From assembly GCA_964370185.1 (NCBI GenBank), contig CAYJIJ010000017.1, forward strand, positions 1 through 38,892: DNA of 38,892 bases. The letters run 5' to 3'. Positions within the stretch are counted from its first letter, which is position 1. Every line of letters begins with the position of its first letter. Shown in pieces: positions 22,700-29,734 of this stretch. Origin of the DNA: CAYJEQ01 sp964370185. GTDB taxonomy: Bacteria; Bacillota; Clostridia; Oscillospirales; Ruminococcaceae. Both the position numbers and the translations under genes were made by a program. The notes below the pieces were generated by a model. That model did no database searches, was not told where the DNA came from, and worked only from the letters and a program-made list of their open reading frames with translations.

Positions 22700-23911
22700 T
22701 TATATGTGCTGATCACCATCAAGCTTTATAAGATGATAGTAAAAATTAAACTTTTTATTTATGAGTTCGGTTGCAAAATTGCTTTTTAAGCGTGAAAGAA
22801 CCATATTGCCCACTTTATGGTCGGATATTGCGGGTAAAAGTGCCGCATACTGAGTAGGACTATATCTGGATATAGTATCTCCACTTCGCAGATTGGTCTG
22901 AAGTAGGTCGAGCAAGCGATGCATTGCTTGCTGCATGGATTCAGGTGGCTCGGGAGTTTCATCCACTTCACCAATTCCAATAATTGCTAAAAACATTACG
23001 GAGCCCAGACGCTTTAAACTGCGCATATAAAGTGAATATATCTCCTTGAATATCGGATATTCACACACATAAGCGCCAGAAGCATTGCTGTAATCGGTGA
23101 GCTCGGTGTGTATTTCTTCGATATTTTGCTCCGAGTCATGCCCACGACGCTTAAGCATTGTTTTATAAAATCCGATAATTTCATCGGATGGTTTAACACC
23201 TAAGTGATCATAGTGAAGTGTAGTGATATTTTGGTAGTGGGACATTGCCTCGCTACCATTTCCTTTTTGAATTAAGGCATTCATCAAATCCAAATTGATT
23301 GATGATTCAAATGGGCATATATCAATAGCCGCTTGACAAATTCTAATTACATCATCATAATTGCCTGCCTCAGCCAAAAGATGAGAATATGTTTGAACAG
23401 TTTTTATATATATATTTTGATAGTGAATAACTTTATGAGAAATCCAGTTGCCCATATTTGAGTTTGCAAGTAAATCACCCGCATAAAGTTTGAGTGCTTT
23501 TTCAAAAGATGATTTTGTAGAGGAAGTTAAACTATTTGCTGAGCTTAAACTTTCCGCAAGCTTTTCAAAATCAAAAACATCAACATAGGAGGGAACCAAA
23601 TCGCTCCACATATATGCACTGTTCCTCGTGACTATCGCATCGGGTATACCGAATGAAGTGAGATCCTTCCGCAACCTACTAACTAAAGTTTTTAGTGTAT
23701 TGGCTAAATCCACTTCGGCACTATCTTCCCACAACACATCAACAAGATTGTCAACAGTCACAGGTTTGCCTTTATTGAGTATTAGATATTGTAGTAGGAA
23801 TAGTTTTTTTGATGAAGGCTTGAAATTAGGTGCAAGATCTACATCATTAACTATAAATTTAAAATCCCCCAACATGTATATGTTTAAACTGGTGATAAAT
23901 AGCACCTCCAT
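22700..23911 (-). CDS. SARP/BTAD-type regulator, paralogue with degenerate GGDEF-like domain
   Basis: 403 residues with the same three-part plan as the gene downstream: winged helix (LNIYMLGDFKFIVNDVDL, LANTLKTLVSRLRKDL), BTAD helices (SFEKALKLYAGDLLANSNMG, then MSHYQNITTLHYDHLGVKPS) and a degenerate GGDEF-like domain from about residue 283 with RSGDTISRYSPTQYAALLP at 342-360. The two proteins are clearly duplicates and probably co-transcribed. The start is unusual. The ATG at 23909-23911 has no ribosome binding site before it, while GGAGGTG overlaps that ATG and stands 8 nt before an ATC codon (23894-23896). The homologous protein begins at the residue equivalent to that ATC. The coordinates given use the ATG. 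Confidence 0.8.
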   Translation of the reverse strand: MEVLFITSLNIYMLGDFKFIVNDVDLAPNFKPSSKKLFLLQYLILNKGKPVTVDNLVDVLWEDSAEVDLANTLKTLVSRLRKDLTSFGIPDAIVTRNSAYMWSDLVPSYVDVFDFEKLAESLSSANSLTSSTKSSFEKALKLYAGDLLANSNMGNWISHKVIHYQNIYIKTVQTYSHLLAEAGNYDDVIRICQAAIDICPFESSINLDLMNALIQKGNGSEAMSHYQNITTLHYDHLGVKPSDEIIGFYKTMLKRRGHDSEQNIEEIHTELTDYSNASGAYVCEYPIFKEIYSLYMRSLKRLGSVMFLAIIGIGEVDETPEPPESMQQAMHRLLDLLQTNLRSGDTISRYSPTQYAALLPAISDHKVGNMVLSRLKSNFATELINKKFNFYYHLIKLDGDQHI

Positions 23912-23931
23912 TCGAAATTTTTATAGCATAC

Positions 23932-23960
23932 ATTATACTATAAAACAGGAGGAATTGCAA
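23932..23960 (-). promoter_or_regulatory. Sigma-A promoter of the SARP/BTAD pair
   Basis: On the minus strand TTGCAA (23955-23960), a 17-nt spacer and perfect TATAAT (23932-23937). The start of transcription would be near 23925, giving a leader of only about 14 nt before the ATG. The -35 hexamer is the same as that of the second chemoreceptor gene. Confidence 0.7.
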
Positions 23961-24176
23961 ATTTTACTTTATCAAGTTAAGAGGGGGACATGGAAATCTT
24001 ACAAAATCACATTTTTACCTATCCTTTATCTATAATATACAACATTGATGTTACAGTTAGGTTACATTGCGGAAGAAAATTAAATAATTTTCAAAATAGT
24101 TTTTACTTGGGAGTTAATTATATAAATAAAAAAGCAAAATTAACCTTTTAAGAATGCAATTTAATAAAGATTTAGT

Positions 24177-24205
24177 TTGAATTTCGATACTTATTGTGTT
24201 ATAAT
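24177..24205 (+). promoter_or_regulatory. Sigma-A promoter of the transglutaminase-like gene
   Basis: TTGAAT (24177-24182), a 17-nt spacer and perfect TATAAT (24200-24205), about 35 nt upstream of the start codon. Confidence 0.75.
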
Positions 24206-24240
24206 TAGTTGTATATGTAAACTCACAAGGAGGAATACAA

Positions 24241-25194
24241 GTGAGCAAACTTTTTTTAGCTGTATTTACAGCGTTCATATTACTTTTTGCATCCATGACT
24301 GGTTGCACAACATCTTCTTCGGCAGCATCGAAAACGCCCACTACTACATCACAACCGACTGCTACTGCAGGGAGCAGGGCTTCCACACCGGTTGTGCTCT
24401 CAACCGAGCAGAGTGGAGACAAGACTTTTGATGGCAAATCTTCGATAGTTGATGTATCAAATTCAAGCGACGGCTATATCATGGTCAAGTACACTGGAAG
24501 TAAGAGCAAGATAAAAATGCAGCTTACAAAATCTGGCGGTACAACCTATACCTATGATTTAGATCCACAGGGCAAATTTGAAGTTTTCCCGATATCTGCA
24601 GGAAGTGGTTCCTACACATTAACAATAAATGAAAATATCTCTGGGACTTCCTATGCGCAGGTTGATACGGCGAAATTTGATGTGAGCTTAAGTGATGAAT
24701 TCGGGCCGTTTTTACATCCGAGCACCTATGTGAATTTCACTGCTGAAACAACTGCTGTAAAACAAAGTGAGCAGGTAGTTAAATCTGCCAATACCGATCT
24801 TGAAGCGGTCGAGCTCATATATGAGTATGTGATAAATAATATTTCCTATGATTATGACTTTGCAGAGCGGGTGAGCACATTCTATGTTCCCGACTTAGAC
24901 GGTGTTATGAGCAGCAAATCTGGGCTTTGCTTTGATTATGCGGCAGTGATGACTGCCATGCTCAGAGCGCAACAAATACCGACACAATTAGTGCTCGGAT
25001 ACTCGGGACAGACCTACCATGCATGGATAAGTGTTTACACCCCTGAAACAGGGTGGATTCATGATATTATCCAGTTTGACGGAAAAAACTGGGTGAGAAT
25101 GGATCCCACATTTGCATCCACAAGTAGCAATAACCCCGATATTATTAAATATGTCGGCGATGGAAAAAATTATAATGCAATGTATGTTTATTAA
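24241..25194 (+). CDS. Transglutaminase-like lipoprotein
   Basis: 317 residues. The signal ends in a lipobox (ASMTGC, Cys near residue 22) and is followed by a Ser/Thr linker of about 35 residues. A beta-sandwich-like region follows (about 65-150: GYIMVKYTGSKSKIKMQLTK, then GSGSYTLTINEN). The C-terminal transglutaminase-like core has the cysteine in SGLCFDYAAVMTAMLR, the histidine in YHAWISVY and the aspartate in WVRMDPTF, so the Cys-His-Asp triad is complete. Such domains act as cysteine proteases or cross-linking enzymes at the cell surface; which applies is not visible. The GTG start is preceded by AAGGAGG at 7 nt. It stands alone, divergent from the SARP pair and ahead of the pilus-like operon. 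Confidence 0.9.
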   Translation: MSKLFLAVFTAFILLFASMTGCTTSSSAASKTPTTTSQPTATAGSRASTPVVLSTEQSGDKTFDGKSSIVDVSNSSDGYIMVKYTGSKSKIKMQLTKSGGTTYTYDLDPQGKFEVFPISAGSGSYTLTINENISGTSYAQVDTAKFDVSLSDEFGPFLHPSTYVNFTAETTAVKQSEQVVKSANTDLEAVELIYEYVINNISYDYDFAERVSTFYVPDLDGVMSSKSGLCFDYAAVMTAMLRAQQIPTQLVLGYSGQTYHAWISVYTPETGWIHDIIQFDGKNWVRMDPTFASTSSNNPDIIKYVGDGKNYNAMYVY

Positions 25195-25345
25195 TTTATG
25201 ATATAGCTATTAGATTTTCAAGAAACTTTATTGAGTGGATATTTTTTTATACCTCTCCAAGCCATAGAAAGGGAGAAAATATGGGAAAGTGCCACTAAGG
25301 ATTTGTATCTGCAAAGCAATTATAATGACTAATTTATGATATAGC
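25192..25345. repeat. 16-nt direct repeat flanking the gap before pilC
   Basis: TAATTTATGATATAGC occurs at 25192-25207, starting at the stop of the transglutaminase-like gene, and again at 25330-25345, just before the pilC ribosome binding site. AATTATAATG also precedes both copies at slightly different distances. The 122 nt between them hold nothing else recognised. Confidence 0.6.
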
Positions 25346-25363
25346 GGAAAGGAATGGTCATAT

Positions 25364-26437
25364 ATGAGTAATACATCAAGCGCACAAAGTGGTAAAAATA
25401 AATGGGGGAAACTACCAACCACCGAGATAGCCTATCTCTTTGAACAATTAGCAACACTTTCAAAGAGCGGCATATCTGTTTGGGAGAGCCTCTACATAAT
25501 TAGCAGTAATGCCCCAAAAGGAAAGGATGAGGCCTTGCTTGAACACCTATATGAAAAGGTGGCGGATGGCGCTGTGTTTTCACAGGTGCTATACGACTCT
25601 GGAGCATTTCCTGATTATGCGGTTGGCATGGTGGAGGTAGGGGAAGAAACAGGTAAAGTCGAAGAAATTTTCCTCGCCCTTTCACAGTACTATAAAAATA
25701 AGGATACACTTTCAAAAACAATACGCTCCTCTGTTACATATCCGCTTGCAATGGCGGCGATGGTGCTTGTGGTGGTTTTTGTTATGCTTGTGCAGGTTAT
25801 GCCAGTGTTCGAGCAGGTGTTTAGCCAATTAGGTCTTGCTATGAACTCGGTTTCAAGTTTTTTACTTGATTTTGGTAGGCATTTAAATAGCTATGCCGCA
25901 TATATAGTGGCTATTATTGCGCTTTTGGCGGTAGGATATTTCATAGCTTCTTTAACAGAGCCAGGAAAAAGATTTCTCTCCAAGCTCTACAATAGCCTAC
26001 CAATAACTAAAAATCTTGCAAAATTTGAAAACACCAATAGATTTGCATTTGTAATGGCGCTTATGATAGAGAGTGGAGTAGATATAGCAAACGCTCTTGA
26101 GTTCACCACTGTTATAGTTGATAATGAGAGTGTGCTTAAAAAGATAGATAATGTTATGGACACAATGGGAAAAGGCAATGGCTTTGCCGATGCTATTATG
26201 GAAAGCGAAGTCTTCGAACCTGTCTACAACAGCATGATAGAAGCAGGAGTGAGAACAGGTTCTACGGGTGAAATGTTCATGAATATCGCCGATAGATATT
26301 ATGAGCAAACACAGGCGCACACAAGAAAGCTAATTTCGGTAATAGAGCCAACGATGGTTGCAGTTCTCTGCCTGCTTGTGGGCATGGTTATGCTATCCGT
26401 TATGCTACCGCTAACCGGTATTCTATCCGGAATGTAG
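25364..26437 (+). CDS. PilC/GspF-type inner-membrane platform protein
   Basis: 357 residues, with two T2SF (GspF) domains: about 20-145 (EIAYLFEQLATLSKSGISVW, then VGMVEVGEETGKVEEIF) and about 220-350 (NRFAFVMALMIESGVDIANA, then SMIEAGVRTGSTGEMFMNIA). Three membrane helices lie at about 125-150, 170-195 and 330-352. The protein forms the membrane platform on which pilus or type II secretion ATPases act. The family's repeated E-x-G-x-x-x-G motif is present in both halves. AAAGGA precedes the ATG. It is the first gene of the pilus-like operon; the next gene starts 15 nt downstream. Confidence 0.93.
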   Translation: MSNTSSAQSGKNKWGKLPTTEIAYLFEQLATLSKSGISVWESLYIISSNAPKGKDEALLEHLYEKVADGAVFSQVLYDSGAFPDYAVGMVEVGEETGKVEEIFLALSQYYKNKDTLSKTIRSSVTYPLAMAAMVLVVVFVMLVQVMPVFEQVFSQLGLAMNSVSSFLLDFGRHLNSYAAYIVAIIALLAVGYFIASLTEPGKRFLSKLYNSLPITKNLAKFENTNRFAFVMALMIESGVDIANALEFTTVIVDNESVLKKIDNVMDTMGKGNGFADAIMESEVFEPVYNSMIEAGVRTGSTGEMFMNIADRYYEQTQAHTRKLISVIEPTMVAVLCLLVGMVMLSVMLPLTGILSGM

Positions 26438-26452
26438 GAGGGGGGCTACCTT

Positions 26453-26788
26453 TTGAATATACATAGACTTAGATATAAATACTCTCAAAATATAAATAGA
26501 GGTATAGTCTGGGCGATAATTTTGATAATCGGAGTTATTTACTCCATCAGTACCGCAGTAGCGGATGTATCTTTAACAGTAGCAGAGCAACAGGAAATTC
26601 TGCTTGAAAATGCAGTGCGTAGAAGCGCAGTCCAGTGCTATGCGATAGAGGGAGAATATCCTGCCGATTTAGAGTATTTAATAAGTAATTACAATCTGTA
26701 CTACGATGTAGAAAAATATGTAGTCCACTACCAAAACATAGGGGGCAATTTACTACCGGAAATTTCGGTATTCTATATGTCGGAGTAG
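26453..26788 (+). CDS. Small pilin-like membrane protein
   Basis: 111 residues: a short basic N-terminus (MNIHRLRYKYSQNINRG), one membrane helix (about 18-38) and an outside domain with AIEGEYPADLEYLISNYNLY and YDVEKYVVHYQNIGG. Peptides with EGEYP-x-DLEYL are common in type II pseudopilins, where a short helix precedes the globular head. I see no canonical prepilin peptidase site (G-F-x-x-x-E) at the start of the helix. The start is TTG at 26453, with GGAGGGGG upstream. It lies within the pilus-like operon after PilC. Its exact role (minor pilin or assembly factor) is inferred from context. Confidence 0.65.
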   Translation: MNIHRLRYKYSQNINRGIVWAIILIIGVIYSISTAVADVSLTVAEQQEILLENAVRRSAVQCYAIEGEYPADLEYLISNYNLYYDVEKYVVHYQNIGGNLLPEISVFYMSE

Positions 26789-26794
26789 GATTAT

Positions 26795-27078
26795 CCAAGG
26801 GTGGCAATACTCGAATCCACACAGGTTTTAGTGGGATAGTTCTCACTAATACTGCTTCAAATACCTTAGTAATACGCGAGTATTACCTGCGGCATTTTCA
26901 TTGTCTTAGCAAAAACTCTCTCCACTAAAACTGCTTTGCACCGATAAGAGTAGATTTTTAAGCAGTTTTTCGTCTGAATGACGAAGCCTTACTCGTGTAA
27001 GGCGAGGAGTGAAGGCAAAAAAATGCCAAAAATATGCTTTTATCGGCTGTGTGTGTTCGAGTATTGCCACCCAAGGGT
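26795..27078. mobile_element. 274-bp inverted-repeat element rich in internal stems, inside the pilus-like operon
   Basis: Perfect 17-bp terminal inverted repeats, GGGTGGCAATACTCGAA at 26799-26815 and its complement at 27056-27072, extend imperfectly to 25 nt (23 matching). CCAAGGGT occurs directly repeated at 26795-26802 and 27071-27078, partly overlapping the ends. Inside are perfect stems at 26869-26886 (GTAATAC/GTATTAC) and 26986-27003 (GCCTTAC/GTAAGGC), and small hairpins at 26971-26983 and 27014-27027. Longer-range pairings are 26825-26834 with 26922-26931, 26927-26936 with 26960-26969, and 26941-26947 with 27040-27046. No reading frame of note. It could be a MITE or a mobile structured RNA. 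Confidence 0.7.
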
Positions 27079-27108
27079 AAATAAAGAAAAGGGAGGGAGA
27101 TTATCGGC

Positions 27109-27603
27109 ATGAAAAGAAATAAATCATCGGAAATTATATTTGTACTCGCACTTTTTTGTATATACACGCTCAGCTCTCTGTTTCTGTCGGTTTTAGGTGC
27201 CGATATTTACAGAAGAAATGTTGAGTCTTCGGAGGAAAACTACAATATAAGGACTTCTGTGCTCTATCTCACTGAAAAAACAAGGCAGAATGAAACTATA
27301 GGCAGTGTGCGAGTGGACACAGCAGTAGGAGGGGACGCATTAGTGCTTTCCAAGGACTACGGCGATGGAGATATATACGAAACATGGATATATGCTGAAG
27401 AGGGCTACCTTTGTGAAGTGCTTGTAGCACCTGAAACTGAGATAGTGGAGGGAACTGGCCAAAAAATTATGCCAATATCAAAAATGGCCCTCGTGCTTAA
27501 CACAAATGGACTGCTTGAAATAGAGGTTGAGGACACAAGGGGAAATTTATTTAACTCAACAGTTTATTTAGAATGTGATACGGGGGTGGAAAACAATGAA
27601 TGA
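27109..27603 (+). CDS. Small membrane protein of the pilus-like operon (DUF4860-like)
   Basis: 164 residues with one N-terminal membrane helix (about 9-32) and a beta-rich outside part: YNIRTSVLYLTEKTRQNETI, GDALVLSKDYGDGDIYETWI, MALVLNTNGLLEIEVEDTRG. The layout and position suit a pseudopilin-like or DUF4860-type protein of clostridial pilus operons; the family assignment is from memory of its pattern and is tentative. GGGAGGGAG lies upstream of the ATG. It starts 31 nt after the inserted inverted-repeat element, so its upstream sequence and perhaps its expression have been changed. The next gene overlaps its end. Confidence 0.65.
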   Translation: MKRNKSSEIIFVLALFCIYTLSSLFLSVLGADIYRRNVESSEENYNIRTSVLYLTEKTRQNETIGSVRVDTAVGGDALVLSKDYGDGDIYETWIYAEEGYLCEVLVAPETEIVEGTGQKIMPISKMALVLNTNGLLEIEVEDTRGNLFNSTVYLECDTGVENNE

Positions 27604-28027
27604 TACACCGTCAAAAACCCGTTATTTTCTTGTGGAATTAATTGTTAACTGTTTGTTTTTTGCATTGGCGGCGTCAATATGTGCAGGACTTTTCGCAAAG
27701 GGATTTGCGGACAGTAAATACAGCGAAGACCTCGCAATGGCAACACTCAAGGCACAAAACTACGCTGAAATATTTAAAGCTACAAAGGGTAGCGAGGAAA
27801 TGTTTTCAGAAATTACCATGGCTAATGATTACTTTGAATTTTACTACGATGAAAATTGGAAGGAATGTGACGCAGTAAACTTAAGCTACCTTTTAAAGGT
27901 GGATATAGGCAGTGAGGCAGGTAATATTAAAACTGCCGATATAAGTGTTACAAAGCTTGATAAAACCGAAATATACAACCTCACAGTTAAAAGATATGTA
28001 GGAGATATAATGGAGGTGACTTCATGA
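27596..28027 (+). CDS. Pilin-like membrane protein of the pilus-like operon
   Basis: 143 residues from the ATG at 27596, preferred to the GTG at 27575 because GGGGGTGG lies 6 nt before it. A short N-terminus (MNDTPSKTRYFLVELIVNCL) includes FLVELIVN, which resembles a degenerate type IV pilin start: a hydrophobic helix with Glu at the fifth position. The rest is an outside domain (AQNYAEIFKATKGSEEMFSE, YYDENWKEC). It overlaps the preceding gene by 8 nt and the following by 4 nt, so all three are translationally coupled. Assignment as a minor pilin is inferred from context. Confidence 0.7.
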   Translation: MNDTPSKTRYFLVELIVNCLFFALAASICAGLFAKGFADSKYSEDLAMATLKAQNYAEIFKATKGSEEMFSEITMANDYFEFYYDENWKECDAVNLSYLLKVDIGSEAGNIKTADISVTKLDKTEIYNLTVKRYVGDIMEVTS

Positions 28028-28452
28028 TATTAAAACCAAAGGAGAGTACGGCAGGTACTTCCCTTGTAAGCGTGGGAGTGGTATCGCTAATCACATTTTT
28101 CACAATAATGCTACTCACATCATTTGCAATGCTAATAATTATGGGTGCAAGAAGTGATTTGCTGCTTTCCGAGAAAACCTCTGCTTCGATAAGCGGCTAT
28201 TATGAGGCAAACAATATTGCCGAAGAAAAGCTTGCCGAGATACATACTATCTATCTAAATAGCGATGAAAATACTTTGGAAGATATGATAAACAATGCAG
28301 GCTTTAATGCTGTAATTGAGGATGACCTTCCCATGCAGGTGGAGTACAGCGTAGAAATAGATGAAGATAAATATTTGCAAGTGCAAATAGAACTTCCCCT
28401 AAACCCAAATGACGAAATTAAAAGGCTAAAATGGCAATCGGTAAATTATTAG
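28024..28452 (+). CDS. Pilin-like membrane protein of the pilus-like operon
   Basis: 142 residues. MILKPKESTAGTSLVSVGVV begins with a short polar leader and leads into a long hydrophobic helix (about 14-42). An outside domain follows, with YYEANNIAEEKLAEIHTIYL and VEYSVEIDEDKYLQVQIELP. The helix, then the E-A-N-x-x-A-E-E-K-L segment, is the usual layout of minor pseudopilins. ATG at 28024 overlaps the stop of the preceding gene (ATGA). pilT follows after 33 nt. The exact class is not resolved. Confidence 0.65.
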   Translation: MILKPKESTAGTSLVSVGVVSLITFFTIMLLTSFAMLIIMGARSDLLLSEKTSASISGYYEANNIAEEKLAEIHTIYLNSDENTLEDMINNAGFNAVIEDDLPMQVEYSVEIDEDKYLQVQIELPLNPNDEIKRLKWQSVNY

Positions 28453-28485
28453 AATTAAGTACATTAAAAAGAATGGAGATGTATT

Positions 28486-29595
28486 ATGGATATTCAACTG
28501 CTCTTAAAAGAGATGGTAGAGAAAAAAGCGGCGGATATATTTATTGTAGCCGGCAGGGCAATAAGTTACAAAACAAATCAGCGCATAGAAGTGTTAAATG
28601 ACACCATAATAATGCCGGATATGGCGGAAAAGCTGATAAAGGATGTTTATGAGCTTGCACGCAGGGATATGAATGTGCTCCATGAAAGAGGGGATGACGA
28701 CTTTTCATTTGCCCTTAAGGGAGTGTCGAGATTTCGTATAAACACATACAAACAGCGTGGTTCAATAGCGGCGGTTATCCGTGTGGTTGCATTTTCGCTT
28801 CCAAATCCTAAAGACATACACATTACTGACGATATTTTAGCCCTTGGAAATAAGCAACGAGGACTTGTGCTTGTAACAGGTGCATCTTGTAGCGGTAAAA
28901 CCACCACGCTCACCTGTATACTCGATAGTATAAACAATAATCGTCCTGCACACATAATAACACTTGAAGATCCCATTGAGCATCTGCACAGCCATAAGAT
29001 GAGTATCATTAGCCAGAGGGAAATTTCACTCGATACAGGCAATTACCCAATAGCACTAAGGGCGGCACTCAGACAAAGCCCCGATGTTATTTTAATCGGA
29101 GAGCTCAGAGATACCGAAACGATAAATATTGCTCTTACCGCTGCTGAAACAGGGCATTTGGTATTCTCAGCACTGCATACACTTGGTGCTGCAAACTCAA
29201 TTGACAGACTTGTGGACACCTTCCCCTCTTCGCAACAAGAGCAGGTGAGAATGCAGCTTTCCATGGTATTGCAAACAGTTGTATGCCAACAGCTCATCCC
29301 AACAATTGATGGCAAAGTTGTTCCAGTATTTGAAATAATGCATTGCAACAATGCTATCAGAGCACTTATCAGAGATGGAAGGACGCATCAGATAAACTCA
29401 GTTATTCAAGCATCTTCCGACGAGGGAATGGCAAGCATGGATGCAGGAATAGCGGCACTTTATAACCAAGGCGTGGTTGATAAAGAAACTGCACTTATGC
29501 ACAGCATTACACCGGCATATCTATTAAGGCTGATAGGTGAAGACCCCTCGGGCAAGGAAACTATTAGATCAAAGATACTTAGTAGCAGGAAATAA
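28486..29595 (+). CDS. pilT: PilT-type pilus retraction ATPase
   Basis: Hexameric ATPase that disassembles pili and drives twitching or DNA uptake. 369 residues. An N-terminal PAS-like domain contains KKAADIFIVAGRAISYKT and DDFSFALKGVSRFRINTYKQ. The motor core has Walker A GASCSGKTTT (132-141), Asp box ITLEDPIEH, Walker B VILIGELRD and His box GHLVFSALHT. The PilT-specific AIRxLIRE region appears as NAIRALIRDGRTHQI near residue 290, which marks a retraction rather than an extension ATPase. The Walker A Cys/Ser in place of the usual T-G is a variant, but the essential GKT is intact. AATGGAG precedes the ATG. No PilB gene is seen in the operon. Confidence 0.93.
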   Translation: MDIQLLLKEMVEKKAADIFIVAGRAISYKTNQRIEVLNDTIIMPDMAEKLIKDVYELARRDMNVLHERGDDDFSFALKGVSRFRINTYKQRGSIAAVIRVVAFSLPNPKDIHITDDILALGNKQRGLVLVTGASCSGKTTTLTCILDSINNNRPAHIITLEDPIEHLHSHKMSIISQREISLDTGNYPIALRAALRQSPDVILIGELRDTETINIALTAAETGHLVFSALHTLGAANSIDRLVDTFPSSQQEQVRMQLSMVLQTVVCQQLIPTIDGKVVPVFEIMHCNNAIRALIRDGRTHQINSVIQASSDEGMASMDAGIAALYNQGVVDKETALMHSITPAYLLRLIGEDPSGKETIRSKILSSRK

Positions 29596-29610
29596 AATAG
29601 AATTTCTTAC

Positions 29611-29648
29611 TTATCTTTCCTCTGTGCCTATGCGTGGAGGAAAGATAA
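29611..29648 (+). terminator. Hairpin at the end of the pilus-like operon
   Basis: Perfect 12-bp stem (29611-29622 with 29637-29648) with a 14-nt apex. It is followed by AATTAAC rather than a T-run, so termination may be partial. Confidence 0.6.
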
Positions 29649-29734
29649 AATTAACAAGAGAAGATAATTATATATGAGACAATTTAAATCTTTGGACACA
29701 GTTTAAATTATAATCTTATAGTATATTTAAAGGG

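Larger units (their letters stand above)
23912..24240. other. Divergent intergenic region, SARP pair / transglutaminase-like gene
   Basis: 329 nt containing the two promoters at 23932-23960 (-) and 24177-24205 (+). The 215 nt between them are AT-rich and show no repeat, hairpin or RNA gene that I could recognise. Confidence 0.6.

Noticed and set aside
26453..26788. Gene disrupted by the 274-bp element
   Set aside because: The frame ends at its own stop 10 nt before the element ends begin, and the downstream gene has its own start, so the insertion is intergenic.
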